From: Tachypleus tridentatus
Lineage: Eukaryota; Arthropoda; Merostomata; Xiphosura; Limulidae
Reading direction: 5' to 3'
NCBI RefSeq assembly: GCF_004210375.1
Contig: NC_134834.1
Coordinates: 39,212,264 to 39,276,263 of the forward strand
Length of the DNA stretch: 64,000 bases
The stretch's first letter is position 1; each line of letters begins with the position of its first letter. The notes under the pieces are model-generated. The model was not told the DNA's origin. It worked only from the letters and a program-made list of their open reading frames with translations, and did no database searches. The translations under genes were made by a program, and so were the position numbers. Positions 44,968 to 55,920 of the stretch are shown one piece after another.

Positions 44968-45117
44968 GGGCCTGGCATGGCCTAGCGCGTTAAGGCGTGC
45001 GCTTCGTAATCTGAGGGTCGCGGGTTCGCGCCCGAGTCGCGCCATACATGCTCGCCCTCCCAGCCGTGGGGGCGTTATAATGTGACGGTCAATCCCACTT
45101 TTCGTTGGTAAAAAGAG
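44968..45117 (+). repeat. SINE-A, head half only
   Basis: Well-kept head (GGGCCTGGCATGGCCTAGCG, GAGGGTCGCGGGTTCGCGCC) and body to GGTAAAAAGAGTAG, where the similarity ends. The tail half is missing, so this is not ordinary 5' truncation; a later deletion or rearrangement is likely. Open frames across this span on both strands are artefacts of the SINE. Confidence 0.85.
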
Positions 45118-45586
45118 TAGCTACCAGTGTTTAATAATTGTTACGACTCTTGGCTGAAGGTACGCCAGTTGTCATTAAAACTGTTTCTATTAAGTGGGTA
45201 TCTAGATAAATAGCTTATTGTTATACCACTGTGGAAATTTGAACCGCGTCTAATGTATATCTGTCTTAGTACCTTTCCATCATAGTCTGTTTTTTATTAA
45301 TTGGGTAATGTTGTTGATGTGAACAGCTAAATTCTGGAACTTGATTTGTTAATGTTACAACTGGAGTAATTCATAACAATCCTGCAATCACAGATGAAAC
45401 TGCAGTAGTAGTAATAGGTGTAGCACAAATAAATCAGGTACTGAAAGCAGTGTTAATGGTTTGATCCATACTTTTATCATTTCATTTTCTAAATAGTTTA
45501 TTCTGCCCAATCAACCCAGGGCAGGATCCACAGAGATCAATAGACCTCTCTCGAATAAAGACAGTAAAGAAAAAAGACATGGTCAT
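45118..45586. other. no gene seen, up to the assembly gap
   Basis: Unique-looking sequence with no supported frame. Confidence 0.45.
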
Positions 45587-46086
45587 NNNNNNNNNNNNNN
45601 NNNNNNNNNNNNNNNNNNNNNNNNNNNNNNNNNNNNNNNNNNNNNNNNNNNNNNNNNNNNNNNNNNNNNNNNNNNNNNNNNNNNNNNNNNNNNNNNNNNN
45701 NNNNNNNNNNNNNNNNNNNNNNNNNNNNNNNNNNNNNNNNNNNNNNNNNNNNNNNNNNNNNNNNNNNNNNNNNNNNNNNNNNNNNNNNNNNNNNNNNNNN
45801 NNNNNNNNNNNNNNNNNNNNNNNNNNNNNNNNNNNNNNNNNNNNNNNNNNNNNNNNNNNNNNNNNNNNNNNNNNNNNNNNNNNNNNNNNNNNNNNNNNNN
45901 NNNNNNNNNNNNNNNNNNNNNNNNNNNNNNNNNNNNNNNNNNNNNNNNNNNNNNNNNNNNNNNNNNNNNNNNNNNNNNNNNNNNNNNNNNNNNNNNNNNN
46001 NNNNNNNNNNNNNNNNNNNNNNNNNNNNNNNNNNNNNNNNNNNNNNNNNNNNNNNNNNNNNNNNNNNNNNNNNNNNNNNNNNNNNN
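45587..46086. other. assembly gap (500 N)
   Basis: Exactly 500 N, a conventional placeholder, so the true length is unknown. The open frame across it is meaningless. Confidence 1.
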
Positions 46087-46202
46087 CCTAATTTAGCAGT
46101 GTAAGACTAGAGGGAAGGCAAGCATGTTTGGCGCGTGGGGATGCGAACCCACACCCTCAATTACGAGTCGCAAGCCTTAACATGCTTGGCTATGCCGAGC
46201 CA
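46087..46202 (-). repeat. SINE-A, internally deleted or misjoined, at the gap edge
   Basis: Begins mid-element at CCTAATTTAGCAGTGTAAGA and passes straight from GAGGGAAGGCA to AGCATGTTTGGCGCG, skipping about 95 bases of the body, then runs to GGCTATGCCGAGCC. The deletion may be real or an assembly artefact of the adjacent gap. Confidence 0.8.
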
Positions 46203-48885
46203 GTGCTAAAGAACTTAGCATTACATAAATGAACTGTATGACTTGACAGCAATAACATCAGTATGGCACATTGTCATTTTATATTAATATATTATAATAA
46301 ATAAAATAAAAACATTGTACTTTACCAAACAAAACAAAACAATTATTATAGTACTAGGCATAGCTCAGTTGCTAAAATGAGAAAACTAAATGACACCAAA
46401 ACAATTTAATTAACTACATATAATAACTTTACTGATGACATTATAAAAAAAATGTAACTGGCACACATTTTTTTTCAAAACAAAATGTAACAAAAAGCTG
46501 TCAAACACAAAGATAAGGCAAAAATGAATAATCCAAACAGACACAATTAAAGTGCACTCACACACACACACACACAAAGTATCATTTAACTCAAAATTTT
46601 CAAAATGTATCAAGGATCATGCCATTGAATGGTTGGTAAAATATTTTTAGCAATTTTAAACAATTATGATTGATAATTCATGAAATCTTTACACTTTGAA
46701 TGATTGGCTTTTACCTTTCACTTCATAAGAAGGTCGCTCTGTTTCCAAAAGGTGCTTGAATTTCTTTAATTCTAAGTTTTAAAGCTTTATAGTAAACTAA
46801 AATGTCCAGTCTTCAATTAATAATTCATGAAATATTAATCTTAGTACTTTGTTCTTTTGAAGCCACAAAGTTTATGCCCTGCACATTTCTAGTTTAAAAT
46901 ATTTCCAAAACCATGTAATCTTTAATGTCATACTTTCACTGAAAAAGAAATTCTGGAGAGTAAAAACCTTGTGTGTACACGTGTGTACGCATGTATGAAA
47001 ACATCTTTTAAAATATTATTTTGGTGAATCCTCAGACAAAACATTTATGCCTTTACAGAATTACTTTATGAACTAAATACTTTAGAATTCTTTCAATATA
47101 ATCAAAGCCATAATTTTTTGAAGGATTGCTGATGAAACAAGTTAAATATAAAATTTACAAAAGAAAGAACCTGTTACATAGATTTATGTCTTTCAGTAGC
47201 CATTTCATAGCCTACTTGTATAATTATTGTTTCTATAATGTGTAATAAGACATGCAATATCATTAAAAAAAAATGTTTAAGTGCAGGAAATGAAACCTGA
47301 GTCACATTTTCAGCAGATTTTCCTTACCAACTTTGTTAAAAATCTTAATGCATGTAAGGAATTTGTTAATAAGCACACTAGCATCACTAATGACACCTGT
47401 TTATTTTTATAATATTTCAACCAACTTTAACATATTGCATAAATTCAAGTATAAATCAATACCAACAAACAGGCTGTTTTGTGGTAACACAACTATGGGA
47501 AGAGAAATAATGACTGAGAGATAAAACATAACATTTTGTTTTAAGCATCATAACTGAGCACTGTTCAGACAGTTTAATACACTGTTAAGCTTTTAATACT
47601 TATTATTATTATGCAAATATAGAAATTCAGTTGCTGTATAACTGCTTGCATTTATTCACATCTAAGTGATATGCAAAAAAGTAAAGAAATTTCAGAAACA
47701 CAGCCAATATATCTGTATTACTTTAAGGAGACTTTTTTTAGTTTTTATAATTAAGTCTATACAGCAATGGTTTTCAGTTTTCTTGCCTCATAGATCCCTT
47801 CACAAACAAAAGACAATCTTGTTAACCCTAAGTCTACAGGAGATGAAACTATGGCATATAAAAGAAACTTTTAATACAATTTTATTTTCATTTGATTGAG
47901 TATATTGTATGCTTTATTTGTTGTTTAATTGTATTAATGAAATTTGATCTTCATTTCATATTTAACTTCAGAATGTTCATAGACCAAAGGCAGAGGTTGG
48001 CCATATAGAATAAAATGATAACTCCTATACTAAAATCACAGAATAACAATCTTAGAAATAATATAAAGGAAAATCACACAGCCTTCACAGAAAAAACAAA
48101 ACTGAATAGACTGATTTACAGAAAAACCTACATCATTTATTACTGGTGTAAACCATGGAACTTCACAAGCTAAAGCAGCACAAGTGCGAAAACTCGTATT
48201 TGCTATAAACACTACCATACCTTGTTTTCATCTCTATCCACAATATCTATACAGTTTCAAACTTTCACATTATATTTTATTTTCATTAACAATGATAATA
48301 CTGAATCATTAACACTGATAAGTCAAGCCTTGTGTGTGTGTGTGTGTTTTCATAAATCAAATAGTACCATTTCAAAACTGTTTATGTTATGAAGCCTGTC
48401 TTCTGCTATAACATAGTTGAAAATTCACTTATTTGCTACATACCCTACTTATTTACTCACTGGAAGTTTAAAACAAATGTGCACACATTTTACTCAAAAT
48501 TAATAGAGGACTGGACAGACAATAAAAATGTTTGTGAACATCAAAATATCAAGTCATCAAAATAGACATCTAGTGTTTTATAAGTAGCCTCCAATGGTAA
48601 TGCATATTAAGATTGGTCACTTACATCTAATACACTAAAGCATTTCACAAGTCTTAACTTTTTAAGGCATTTTAGTATATACACAATATTTTCCAGCAGC
48701 ATTCACTTTCCATACAGATTCACCAGATGTACAAGTCACATTGCGATAATTTCCTCCACAGTTCAGCTTCACACTGATAGATTTTTTTGTAGATTTATCT
48801 GTCTCTTTAAAACCAATAACAACTTTTTACCAATACTTTAGCCATATTGTATGACTGGTATGGATATTAATACTTTTATTGATAA
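46203..48885. other. AT-rich DNA with microsatellites, no gene seen
   Basis: A (CA)n run at about 46557-46577 and a (TG)n run at about 48334-48350. No supported gene. Confidence 0.55.
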
Positions 48886-48925
48886 GGAGAGAACAATGTT
48901 TTGACCTTCCTAGGTCATATTCAGG
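48886..48925 (-). other. retroelement-type tail with CTGA-hairpin-AAAA motif
   Basis: On the minus strand: CCTGAATAT, a perfect GACC-TAGGAA-GGTC stem-loop, AAAAC, then ATTGTTCTCTCC. It has the same spacing as the motif in the Penelope-like tail at 2548, with the conserved G before AAA changed to A. Confidence 0.5.
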
Positions 48926-50559
48926 TTAAGAAAGGTTAACCATATTGTCAGTGAACTTGCTTAAACATGTTGATTGACCAGAAATATTCCAGTTCTGGAT
49001 GTTTTGCACTTATCAAGTTATGCAAGGTGACCATTTTAAAATATCTTTCCCCTAGATGTTTTCTCAACATATTTATACATTTCTCAGAAATGACTGGAGG
49101 ACCAATGAAACTACCTCTTATCTAATGGCCAGTTTGGAGGGTTAAATATAATGAATTCACCAGTGTTGTGGTTGCTCTGTCCTTGTACCCTCATGGGTAC
49201 ATACCAAAGAAGAAATCAAAATAGTCTTGTATTCCAGTACTTAGGTTCTGAATGAAATTACTGTGCCTGGGAATGGCAGATGTAGTGGGTTGGTGTAACG
49301 TGTTTTTTTGCTTTTGCATATAGGTTCTTAGAATAGAAAGTATATTAGTAGTGTTAAATTATTATGCACTTGTTTTAATTTTTTTTAATGTTAATCTATG
49401 TTTGCATAGTCATATGAAATATAGAAACTTAAGTAATTTTTAATATAGGTACATCTTTTGTCCAATTGTACAAAGTTCATCATATTTTAATAGTTACAAA
49501 TGAAATATACTTGTTGAATTGTGAATGTATACTTCACCTGATAAATGAGCAAACTTCTGTTCATGGGCTAGTATTACGATCTTAAACTAATTGGAATAAT
49601 TAACTTTTGTGTGCCTGTGGGGCTCATTATACTTAATTTATGAGTGATCTTAGATTGGCATGTATTTTATGAAATTGTAGTAACTGTCTTTTCGTGGAAC
49701 AGTAAGACAAGTAAATCTGTAAATGACAAAAAATAACCGTAAGTATCATATTTTGGAACAAAATCTTTTATTTTATGACTTATAGGTAAACAGCTATTGG
49801 AGATTAAAATTTAAAATATATTTTACAATATTCATAACTGTATTATGTATCACTTTATAAAATGTTACATCACATTTCTATACATTATTATATCCCTAAT
49901 AACAGAGTGTACTAATTCTCAGTTGATAACACTTAACCATACCTGCTTTATGTCCTTTCTGTCACATTTACTTCAGGATATTCAGAAGTGAATGTAAATA
50001 AAGATTAAGAATTGTTTAGCTGCTTAAGCATACCATATCAGAAGACTTACAGTCTCAATATTCTTTTGAAGTAATTAAAGAGGTTTGGATGTGTACATAT
50101 ATATAGATCTTCATTTTAGACAGAACTATTTCCAAAATAACATCACTCTTGCAGGATAGGATGGATATGGCCACACTGTCTTTAACTGACTCTGATCTCC
50201 AGGCCCTGTGAAGGAAAAGATGTTTCTCTCTTTAGATTCTGGAAAAATGAAGATTCAGTGAAAGCATCATCCACACATTGTTTCTTTACAGACAAAGGAA
50301 AACCATGAAGAAGAATGAAAACTCGTAACATAGTCAGTGTAATCCATTAAGACAACACAGTAGCAAAAAAATTTCATAAAAATGAAATGATGTTCACAAA
50401 ATAATTAGTTGTGAACAAAGATGAGAACAGTTATGTCTAATCAATCCCTAGTAAACTTAAACTTTTAAAGTGTCTGCCAATTTTCAACTTAGAATTAAAA
50501 TTTAAAAGAATTACCCAAAATTTCTAATGAATTTTTTTTCTGTAAATTTATGGACATCA
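48926..50559. other. no gene seen
   Basis: No frame or repeat I can support. Part of 48930-49300 may be the body of the retroelement whose tail is at 48886-48925. Confidence 0.4.
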
Positions 50560-51370
50560 TTTACAAACATCTCCTTTGAAGAACTAATTTTTCCAAATTT
50601 ATTTCCAATACCAGTGCTTCAAAATCATATACTTTTTCTCTTATACTCCTAGCATTACAACAGTAACAATCAAGTCTATCCTTTTCTACTACTTCTGTAC
50701 TAACTTTAGTGCTAAATTTTTATTCTTTTTGTGTTAAGTTTCTTCTGGCCCTCACCACTGTTTAGTTTTAGTTTTAAACCTCCCTTATAGCTGAGTTAAT
50801 AGTCTTAGAAAACAAGCCAGCTGCTACAGTATTTAAATGTAAACCACCCATTCCAAAAAGCTCCCTTCTTCCGATGAACTTGATCGATACAAGTCCAGTC
50901 AGTCTGCTCATCCTTACAGTTTACTTACTGAAACCTAAACCTAACATTTAACCCTAGTGACCTACTTATAACTTCATTTACACAGTTAATTCTTGGTTAT
51001 ACTCTCCACCTGTTCTCCCACATAGCATAATCTAATTATTTTGTCCTCATTTACCAACAGATTATTCTAACCATATATCTTGTCGATAAATCACCTACAA
51101 CTTCCATATCCTTCTCTGATCCTTTTGTTTTCATTTTCTCCAACAGTTCATATGCAGAATCCAAATTCTGAAATTTGTTTGTCAACATAATAGGTTCATA
51201 ACAAGTAAATTCATTATTTTTTACTCTAATACTAATAGCACTCTTTCTATCATCCTGAAAGTCACTGTCATATGATATATCCCTTTCATATTAATAAATT
51301 ATTTACCCTCTGACTACTGCTTCCATTTCACATAATCTACAATTCTTTTCATTACCTCTAACTTCTCCAA
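50560..51370 (-). pseudogene. CR1-like LINE: ORF1 esterase end and ORF2 endonuclease start
   Basis: Read on the minus strand. A possible finger-like NEKNCRLCEMEA lies near 51345. Next comes KFQNLDSAYELLEKMKTKGS, then VVGDLSTRYMVR (the GDS esterase block, with Ser displaced) near 51085-51050. After a deletion, NCVNEVISRSLGLNVRFRF follows, and the last block GMGGLHLNTVAAG (about 50855-50817) ends at the stop 50774-50776. Downstream, CYCCNARSIREKVYDFEALV (about 50670-50610) is the opening of an EEP endonuclease. Similarity then ends near 50560. All frames are interrupted. Confidence 0.75.
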
Positions 51371-51449
51371 TTATATAATTCCTACATAAAATCGTATACC
51401 TTCGTCACTAATTTTCTTTAGTACGTAGCGACCTGGTATATCTTGGGAC

Positions 51450-51580
51450 TTAAAGTACTTGACTCGTACTCTTGAGCGGTTAATAACTTTATAACGTCCT
51501 TTTGAATGAAAGAATACACACTAGTAAGGATAAAAGAGCGAGCATGTTATGTAACGGGTAAATTCCGAACTCCCAATTCT
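51450..51580 (-). repeat. possible very diverged SINE-A fragment
   Basis: ACTTTATAACGTCCTTTTGA and AAAAGAGCGAGCATGTTATG with ATTCCGAACTCCC follow the SINE-A order but are interrupted by about 30 unrelated bases. Confidence 0.35.
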
Positions 51581-52473
51581 TTGTTAATATTTATCCAATT
51601 TTTTCTTTTAATGTCTTGTGGGAAAACACTCATTAAAAAAATAACATATGTGTATTGTCACCTGCATATTTTCTACGGCTGTGATTGGACATCTACTTAG
51701 TAGAATTTAACAATGACTTTCAAGTAATGACGTCAATACTGATTATACTACAGAGTATCTTAGCAACGTTAAACGTAGAGAAAAGAATTTCGGAAAGTTA
51801 GTGAAGAACAAGAAGCCTAAAAAATATTGATATTTCGTCTTATAAAAAGAGAAGTAAGATATTATAATGGAATTAACATTAAAAATTATTATTTTTGCTT
51901 AATTATATTTGCTGTCAAAACCCAACCCAAATGTATGAAAAATTTATTTTATCTCTTAAAAATGTGAAAAACATGTACTATTATATCCAGAAACGAAATA
52001 ATACAGCAGTTCCTTTACACAACTTGTTTCCAACCGAAAACCCCTCAGTCACTGCTTCTGTTAATTACGATTGCAGAAGCTAAAGCGGAACGATTGTATC
52101 TGTAGGAAATAAAATCATAATATAAAACTAATACAGATGTCCTTTTAATTTGGGTTGTACGGGTTCTTGATAGGGGCCATTTACAATGTAATACTGTACA
52201 CTAGAAAGAAAATTTATGGAAATGAAACCAGCAAGAAATCGTTGTACTGATTCATGATGAGGAAAACCCACTTGAGAAAAATGTATTCAAAAGTCGGCTG
52301 GTATTGGTATTAACACTTTAATTGAAATTAAGTACAGTTTGAGTTCCTCTTCCCCCCAAAGTATGTTATGGGTTACTGAATTATGTGAGCATGAATAAAA
52401 GTGTTGTATCTTTTCGCTTCAAGACAAACAAACACAGCTATTTTATAACAGAAGTTCAAAGTTACTTCTGTTG
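51581..52473. other. no gene seen
   Basis: AT-rich; nothing supported. Confidence 0.45.
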
Positions 52474-52585
52474 ACATGTTTTTCATAATCTTTTAGACAT
52501 GGTTTTTAGTCTTTTGTGTTAATTTGGATGAAAATATTCAAATTAATCAAAGATGTTGGCCGTGAGTATAAAGCAGATATAAGTT
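52474..52585 (+). repeat. left member of a direct duplication around a SINE-A
   Basis: ATGTTTTTCATAATC through AATCAAAGATGTTGGCCGTG and AGATATAAG is repeated with moderate divergence at 52875-52980. Far too long (about 105 bp) for a target duplication. Confidence 0.85.
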
Positions 52586-52860
52586 TGTTTTCGTCTTTGA
52601 ATTTCGCGCAAAGCTACTCTAGGTCTATCTGCGCTAGCCGTCCCTAATTTAGCAGTGTAATACTAGAGGGAAAGCAGTTAGTCATCACCACCCACCGCCA
52701 ACTCTTGGGCTACTCCTTTACCAACGAATAGTGGGATTGACCGCCACCTTATAACGCACTCATGGCTGGGAGAGCGAGCATGTTTGGTGCGACCGAGATT
52801 CGAACCCGCGACCCTCGGATTACGAGTCAAACGCCTTAACACACTTGGCCATGCCGGACC
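52586..52860 (-). repeat. SINE-A, full length
   Basis: Minus-strand copy from TTTGTTTTCGTCTTTGAATT to GGCCATGCCGG, well preserved, sitting between the two members of the direct duplication. Confidence 0.9.
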
Positions 52861-52874
52861 AAGTTACCCTATTG

Positions 52875-52980
52875 GAATGTTTTTCATAATTTTTAGACAT
52901 AGTATCTAGTCTTTTGTATTAATTTGGATGGAAATCAAATTAATCAAAGATGTTGACCGTAGATATAAAGAAGACATGAG
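52875..52980 (+). repeat. right member of the direct duplication
   Basis: AATGTTTTTCATAATTTTTA, AATCAAAGATGTTGACCGTA and GATATAAAGAAGACATGAG match 52474-52585 with small indels. Confidence 0.85.
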
Positions 52981-54377
52981 ACTGATAAATGTTATTCAGT
53001 GGTGATGTGATTTAAACATTCCAACTCAATACATTTAACTAATTGATCATTTAGATTTGTAAACATTACTTGTGATTTAAAAGTAAATTTATACTTAAAC
53101 AGAAAAAAAGGAGAATTTTACCTATCGTAATAAAAACTTCCTGCGCAAACACAAATAAAACACCTTCTTAGATATTTTTATGAAGATGGTTATGTTGATA
53201 CTTTTTACAATTTTATTTAATTTTTTATTTAGTTTATTTGGCATCACAAAACAACATCAACTGCCCTTGTGGATACATGTTAAGAGAAATCATGGCTGTA
53301 AGTTGTGAATATGGATATACTTTGTTTGTATTCATTTCATCTTTTCATATAAAAATTTGAGGGACATAATCTGTTTGGTAGAAATATGTCTTTATAATAA
53401 TTTAATGAGAAAACTCTAGATAAACTAAAAATACATTTGATATCTTCCCAACTTTAAAGCTCTGACTGAAACGAAGTGTTTTTGCTAGTTCATTTTTTAG
53501 TATATTTTACACGAGACAGGAATTAAAACCTGACTACGAATATGAATTTTCTTACACAGAGACACAAAGCAACTTGGAATAGATCTAAATAATATGTTTT
53601 ATTATAATATGCGAAGCAAGCAGTACGTGCAATGAGATTTTTGTGAATTTCAGTAAGAAGAAAATATTACAACAAGAAAACACCTATACTAATTACATCA
53701 TGACATAAAAGACCACAAGTTACGTAAAATTTTTTCGAGTCTTACAAATTACTATACATGGTAGAAATGCTAGGTGTTGTTTAATGTCTTGTGTTGGTGT
53801 TCACTGATTGATGGCCCCATATTCGAGCACAATGTATCGCTGAATACGTTTCATACTTTTAACTGAAGGGTGTTTTAACTACCTTAATCATGATTGTTAT
53901 TCAGTTAAAAATAGTTACATAAGAGTGGTAACTATTGCTAATAGTTATCTGCATCTATTTGACAATTGTAAATAAAGAACGGCTCTGTCTGAAACTTAGG
54001 AAGGATTTGAACTGGATTTTTATACCTTCTGTCATATAATGTGTCATTTCTTCTGCTTTTGTTTTGGAGACATTATTTTGGATGTTTTAACAGCTCTCTG
54101 TTAAGAAAAGTTATTATTATTATTATTCTCACAAGCATCGCCAGTATCTGGAGGACACCATTTCGAACACTTCCATGCCTGTTCTCTCTTCACTTATTAT
54201 AGAAGTTAAGGCTGTCTGTGCTATTATATTTTGTCACCATGTTTTTTCAGCCTCCTTTTGCTCTTGTATTCAGCGTTTCGTTGCATCAAGTTTCAGAATA
54301 AATTTACGTATTTTATGCCATAAACGCAAACGAAACATTAATATAAACATTAATAAGTGCATTATGGGAAATACCAC
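52981..54377. other. AT-rich DNA, no gene seen
   Basis: No supported frame or repeat. (ATT)n lies near 54110-54127. Confidence 0.5.
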
Positions 54378-54415
54378 ATGCCAAACTCTTGTTTACTATT
54401 TTACCAATGTATAGA
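54378..54415 (-). repeat. short SINE-A fragment
   Basis: CCAAACTCTTGTTTACTATT and TTACCAATGTATAG match the centre of SINE-A only. Confidence 0.45.
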
Positions 54416-54651
54416 GGGTCGAACGCCCTCATTACCTGGCCGTTTCTACATTACAAGTTTTGTTGAACCAAGTTGCTAACGCATTTTCTTTCCGATTATC
54501 ACAAAATAAAATCAGATGTAAATTTTAATTGAACGTGAATTATATTAATAAATTTCATTTTCGCTAAAAATAGTATTAACATTTTAATAACTATGGTTCT
54601 GTTTTTCATACTTACCGAAGCAACCTTAAACTTTAAAAATGTGTTTTCCTC

Positions 54652-54764
54652 ACAACAAAACCATATTGGGTTATCTGTTGAGTCCAGCGGGGAGATTTGA
54701 AAACCCCTGTTTTCGTCTTGTAAGTCTGAATGCTTCCCGCTGTACCAGCGGCAGACTGTAGATA
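54652..54764 (-). repeat. SINE-B copy
   Basis: ATTGGGTTATCTGTTGAGTC, CAGCGGGGAGATTTGAAAAC, TTGTAAGTCTGAATGCTTCC and CGCTGTACCAGCGGCAGAC follow SINE-B in reverse. Confidence 0.7.
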
Positions 54765-54849
54765 TGGCACAACATTATCGATTTAAAAGAAAGACAGATT
54801 AATATTTATCTTAAATGTTGCTATGAGAAACTATTAATAACTCTTTGAA

Positions 54850-54950
54850 TACTATTTCACTAACGAATAGTGGGATTGGATTCATCGTCCCATAATAACG
54901 CCCCCACGTCTTAAAAGACGAGAATATTTGGTGTAAACGGGCCGTTTTAC
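54850..54950 (-). repeat. SINE-A fragment
   Basis: ACTATTTCACTAACGAATAG, TGGGATTGG, ATAATAACGCCCCCACGTCT and GACGAGAATATTTGGTG follow the SINE-A body. Confidence 0.65.
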
Positions 54951-55511
54951 CACGAATCTGCAATAAGAACAAAACATGCAAATACCGTTTTCTGAATTAA
55001 ACATAAACAATCTGAAATAAATACATATGCTGGCTATATGTACACACATCATAAAGTCCATATAAAAACTATTTATTAAAAGATAACTACTTAGTATATT
55101 TTCCTTTTAAAATTAATATGTTATTCTAATTGTACTTTTGTTGTTATAATAAAAATACAATTTCTTTGTGATATAATTTCAAACTTTAACTTACTTTTCA
55201 TATCTGTAAGTCTCAGTAACTTTTCACAGTTCCTGGTGGCTGTACTCAACCAGTTTCTTCTGCTCCCTCACTACTAGCTATTTAAAAAGGAGACAAACGT
55301 TAATTAAATGATTGATATTTTGAAATTAAGAACAAATTTACACAACTGGTTATCTTTGCTTTGCTCACAACGGATATCGAAGATTCTCAGTGTAACTATT
55401 TCTTGAACGGCGAAACTTATGAAACTGGTAAAACAAGGAAATAAAAGTGATATATTCCAGTATTTTGCTATTCATATCCACAAGAAAATCATTTCGATAT
55501 TTTGGATATTA
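54951..55511. other. no gene seen
   Basis: AT-rich; a short minus-strand open stretch at 55205-55285 has weak splice-like borders but no support. Confidence 0.4.
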
Positions 55512-55612
55512 CTCCCAGGGACAAGCGGTAAATACACGGACTTACAACGTTAGAAATCTAGTTTCAATACCTGTCACAGACAGAACGCAGAGAGCTATTT
55601 ATGTAGTTTTAT
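55512..55612 (+). repeat. SINE-B copy, diverged
   Basis: AAGCGGTAAATACACGGACT, TACAACGTTAGAAATCTAG, TTTCAATACCTGTCACAGAC and AGAGAGCTATTTATGTAG follow the plus-strand SINE-B order. Confidence 0.6.
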
Positions 55613-55681
55613 CTTAACTTTATGGAGAGACAGAAATTTGGTTAAATATATATATTTGTTTCACTAGGATAAGAAAAAAGA

Positions 55682-55739
55682 ATGGCCAGGATCAAGCCTA
55701 AAAGCTTGAATAATACTCAGAAAAGCTCCAAAGAAAAAG
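55682..55739 (+). CDS. putative first coding exon of the PDZ-type gene
   Basis: The acceptor TTTGTTTCACTAG ends at 55667. An in-frame TAA at 55670-55672 precedes the ATG at 55682, which supports this start. It encodes MARIKPKSLNNTQKSSKEK, a short basic, Ser/Asn-rich peptide, and ends in phase 1 at AAAAAG before GTAAAA (55740). The phase matches the exon at 55844. Linkage to the exons at 59.9-62.6 kb is inferred only from strand and proximity. Confidence 0.45.
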
Positions 55740-55843
55740 GTAAAATATCTCTATTTTTTGGTTGTCTAATATTAAAAGTACCAGCAAAATCTTTCAAAAT
55801 TTGTGAAACGTTTTTCTAAAATATTTATTTTATCATTTGGTAG

Positions 55844-55920
55844 ACCCAAGAACAAAACCGCCTCCACCTCCCACTTATCAAATTTACACCAATTGCAAAA
55901 CTGCAAAACAAGCATCGAAA
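55844..55920 (+). CDS. putative second exon, proline-rich
   Basis: The acceptor TATCATTTGGTAG ends at 55843. Joined in phase 1 to the exon ending at 55739 it gives DPRTKPPPPPTYQIYTNCKT and then AKQASK, ending in phase 0 before GTATGG (55921). Without splicing the frame stops at 55927-55935. The next recognised exon (59859) needs phase 1, so at least one exon between them is missing from my reading or one of these borders is wrong. The competing frame from 55803 is longer but has no splice or family support. Confidence 0.4.

Noticed and set aside
44770-45085. Overlapping open frames on both strands with arginine-rich text
   Set aside because: They run through the SINE-A head and reflect its GC-rich sequence.
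45579-46091. Open frame of 170 codons
   Set aside because: It is the run of N in the assembly gap.
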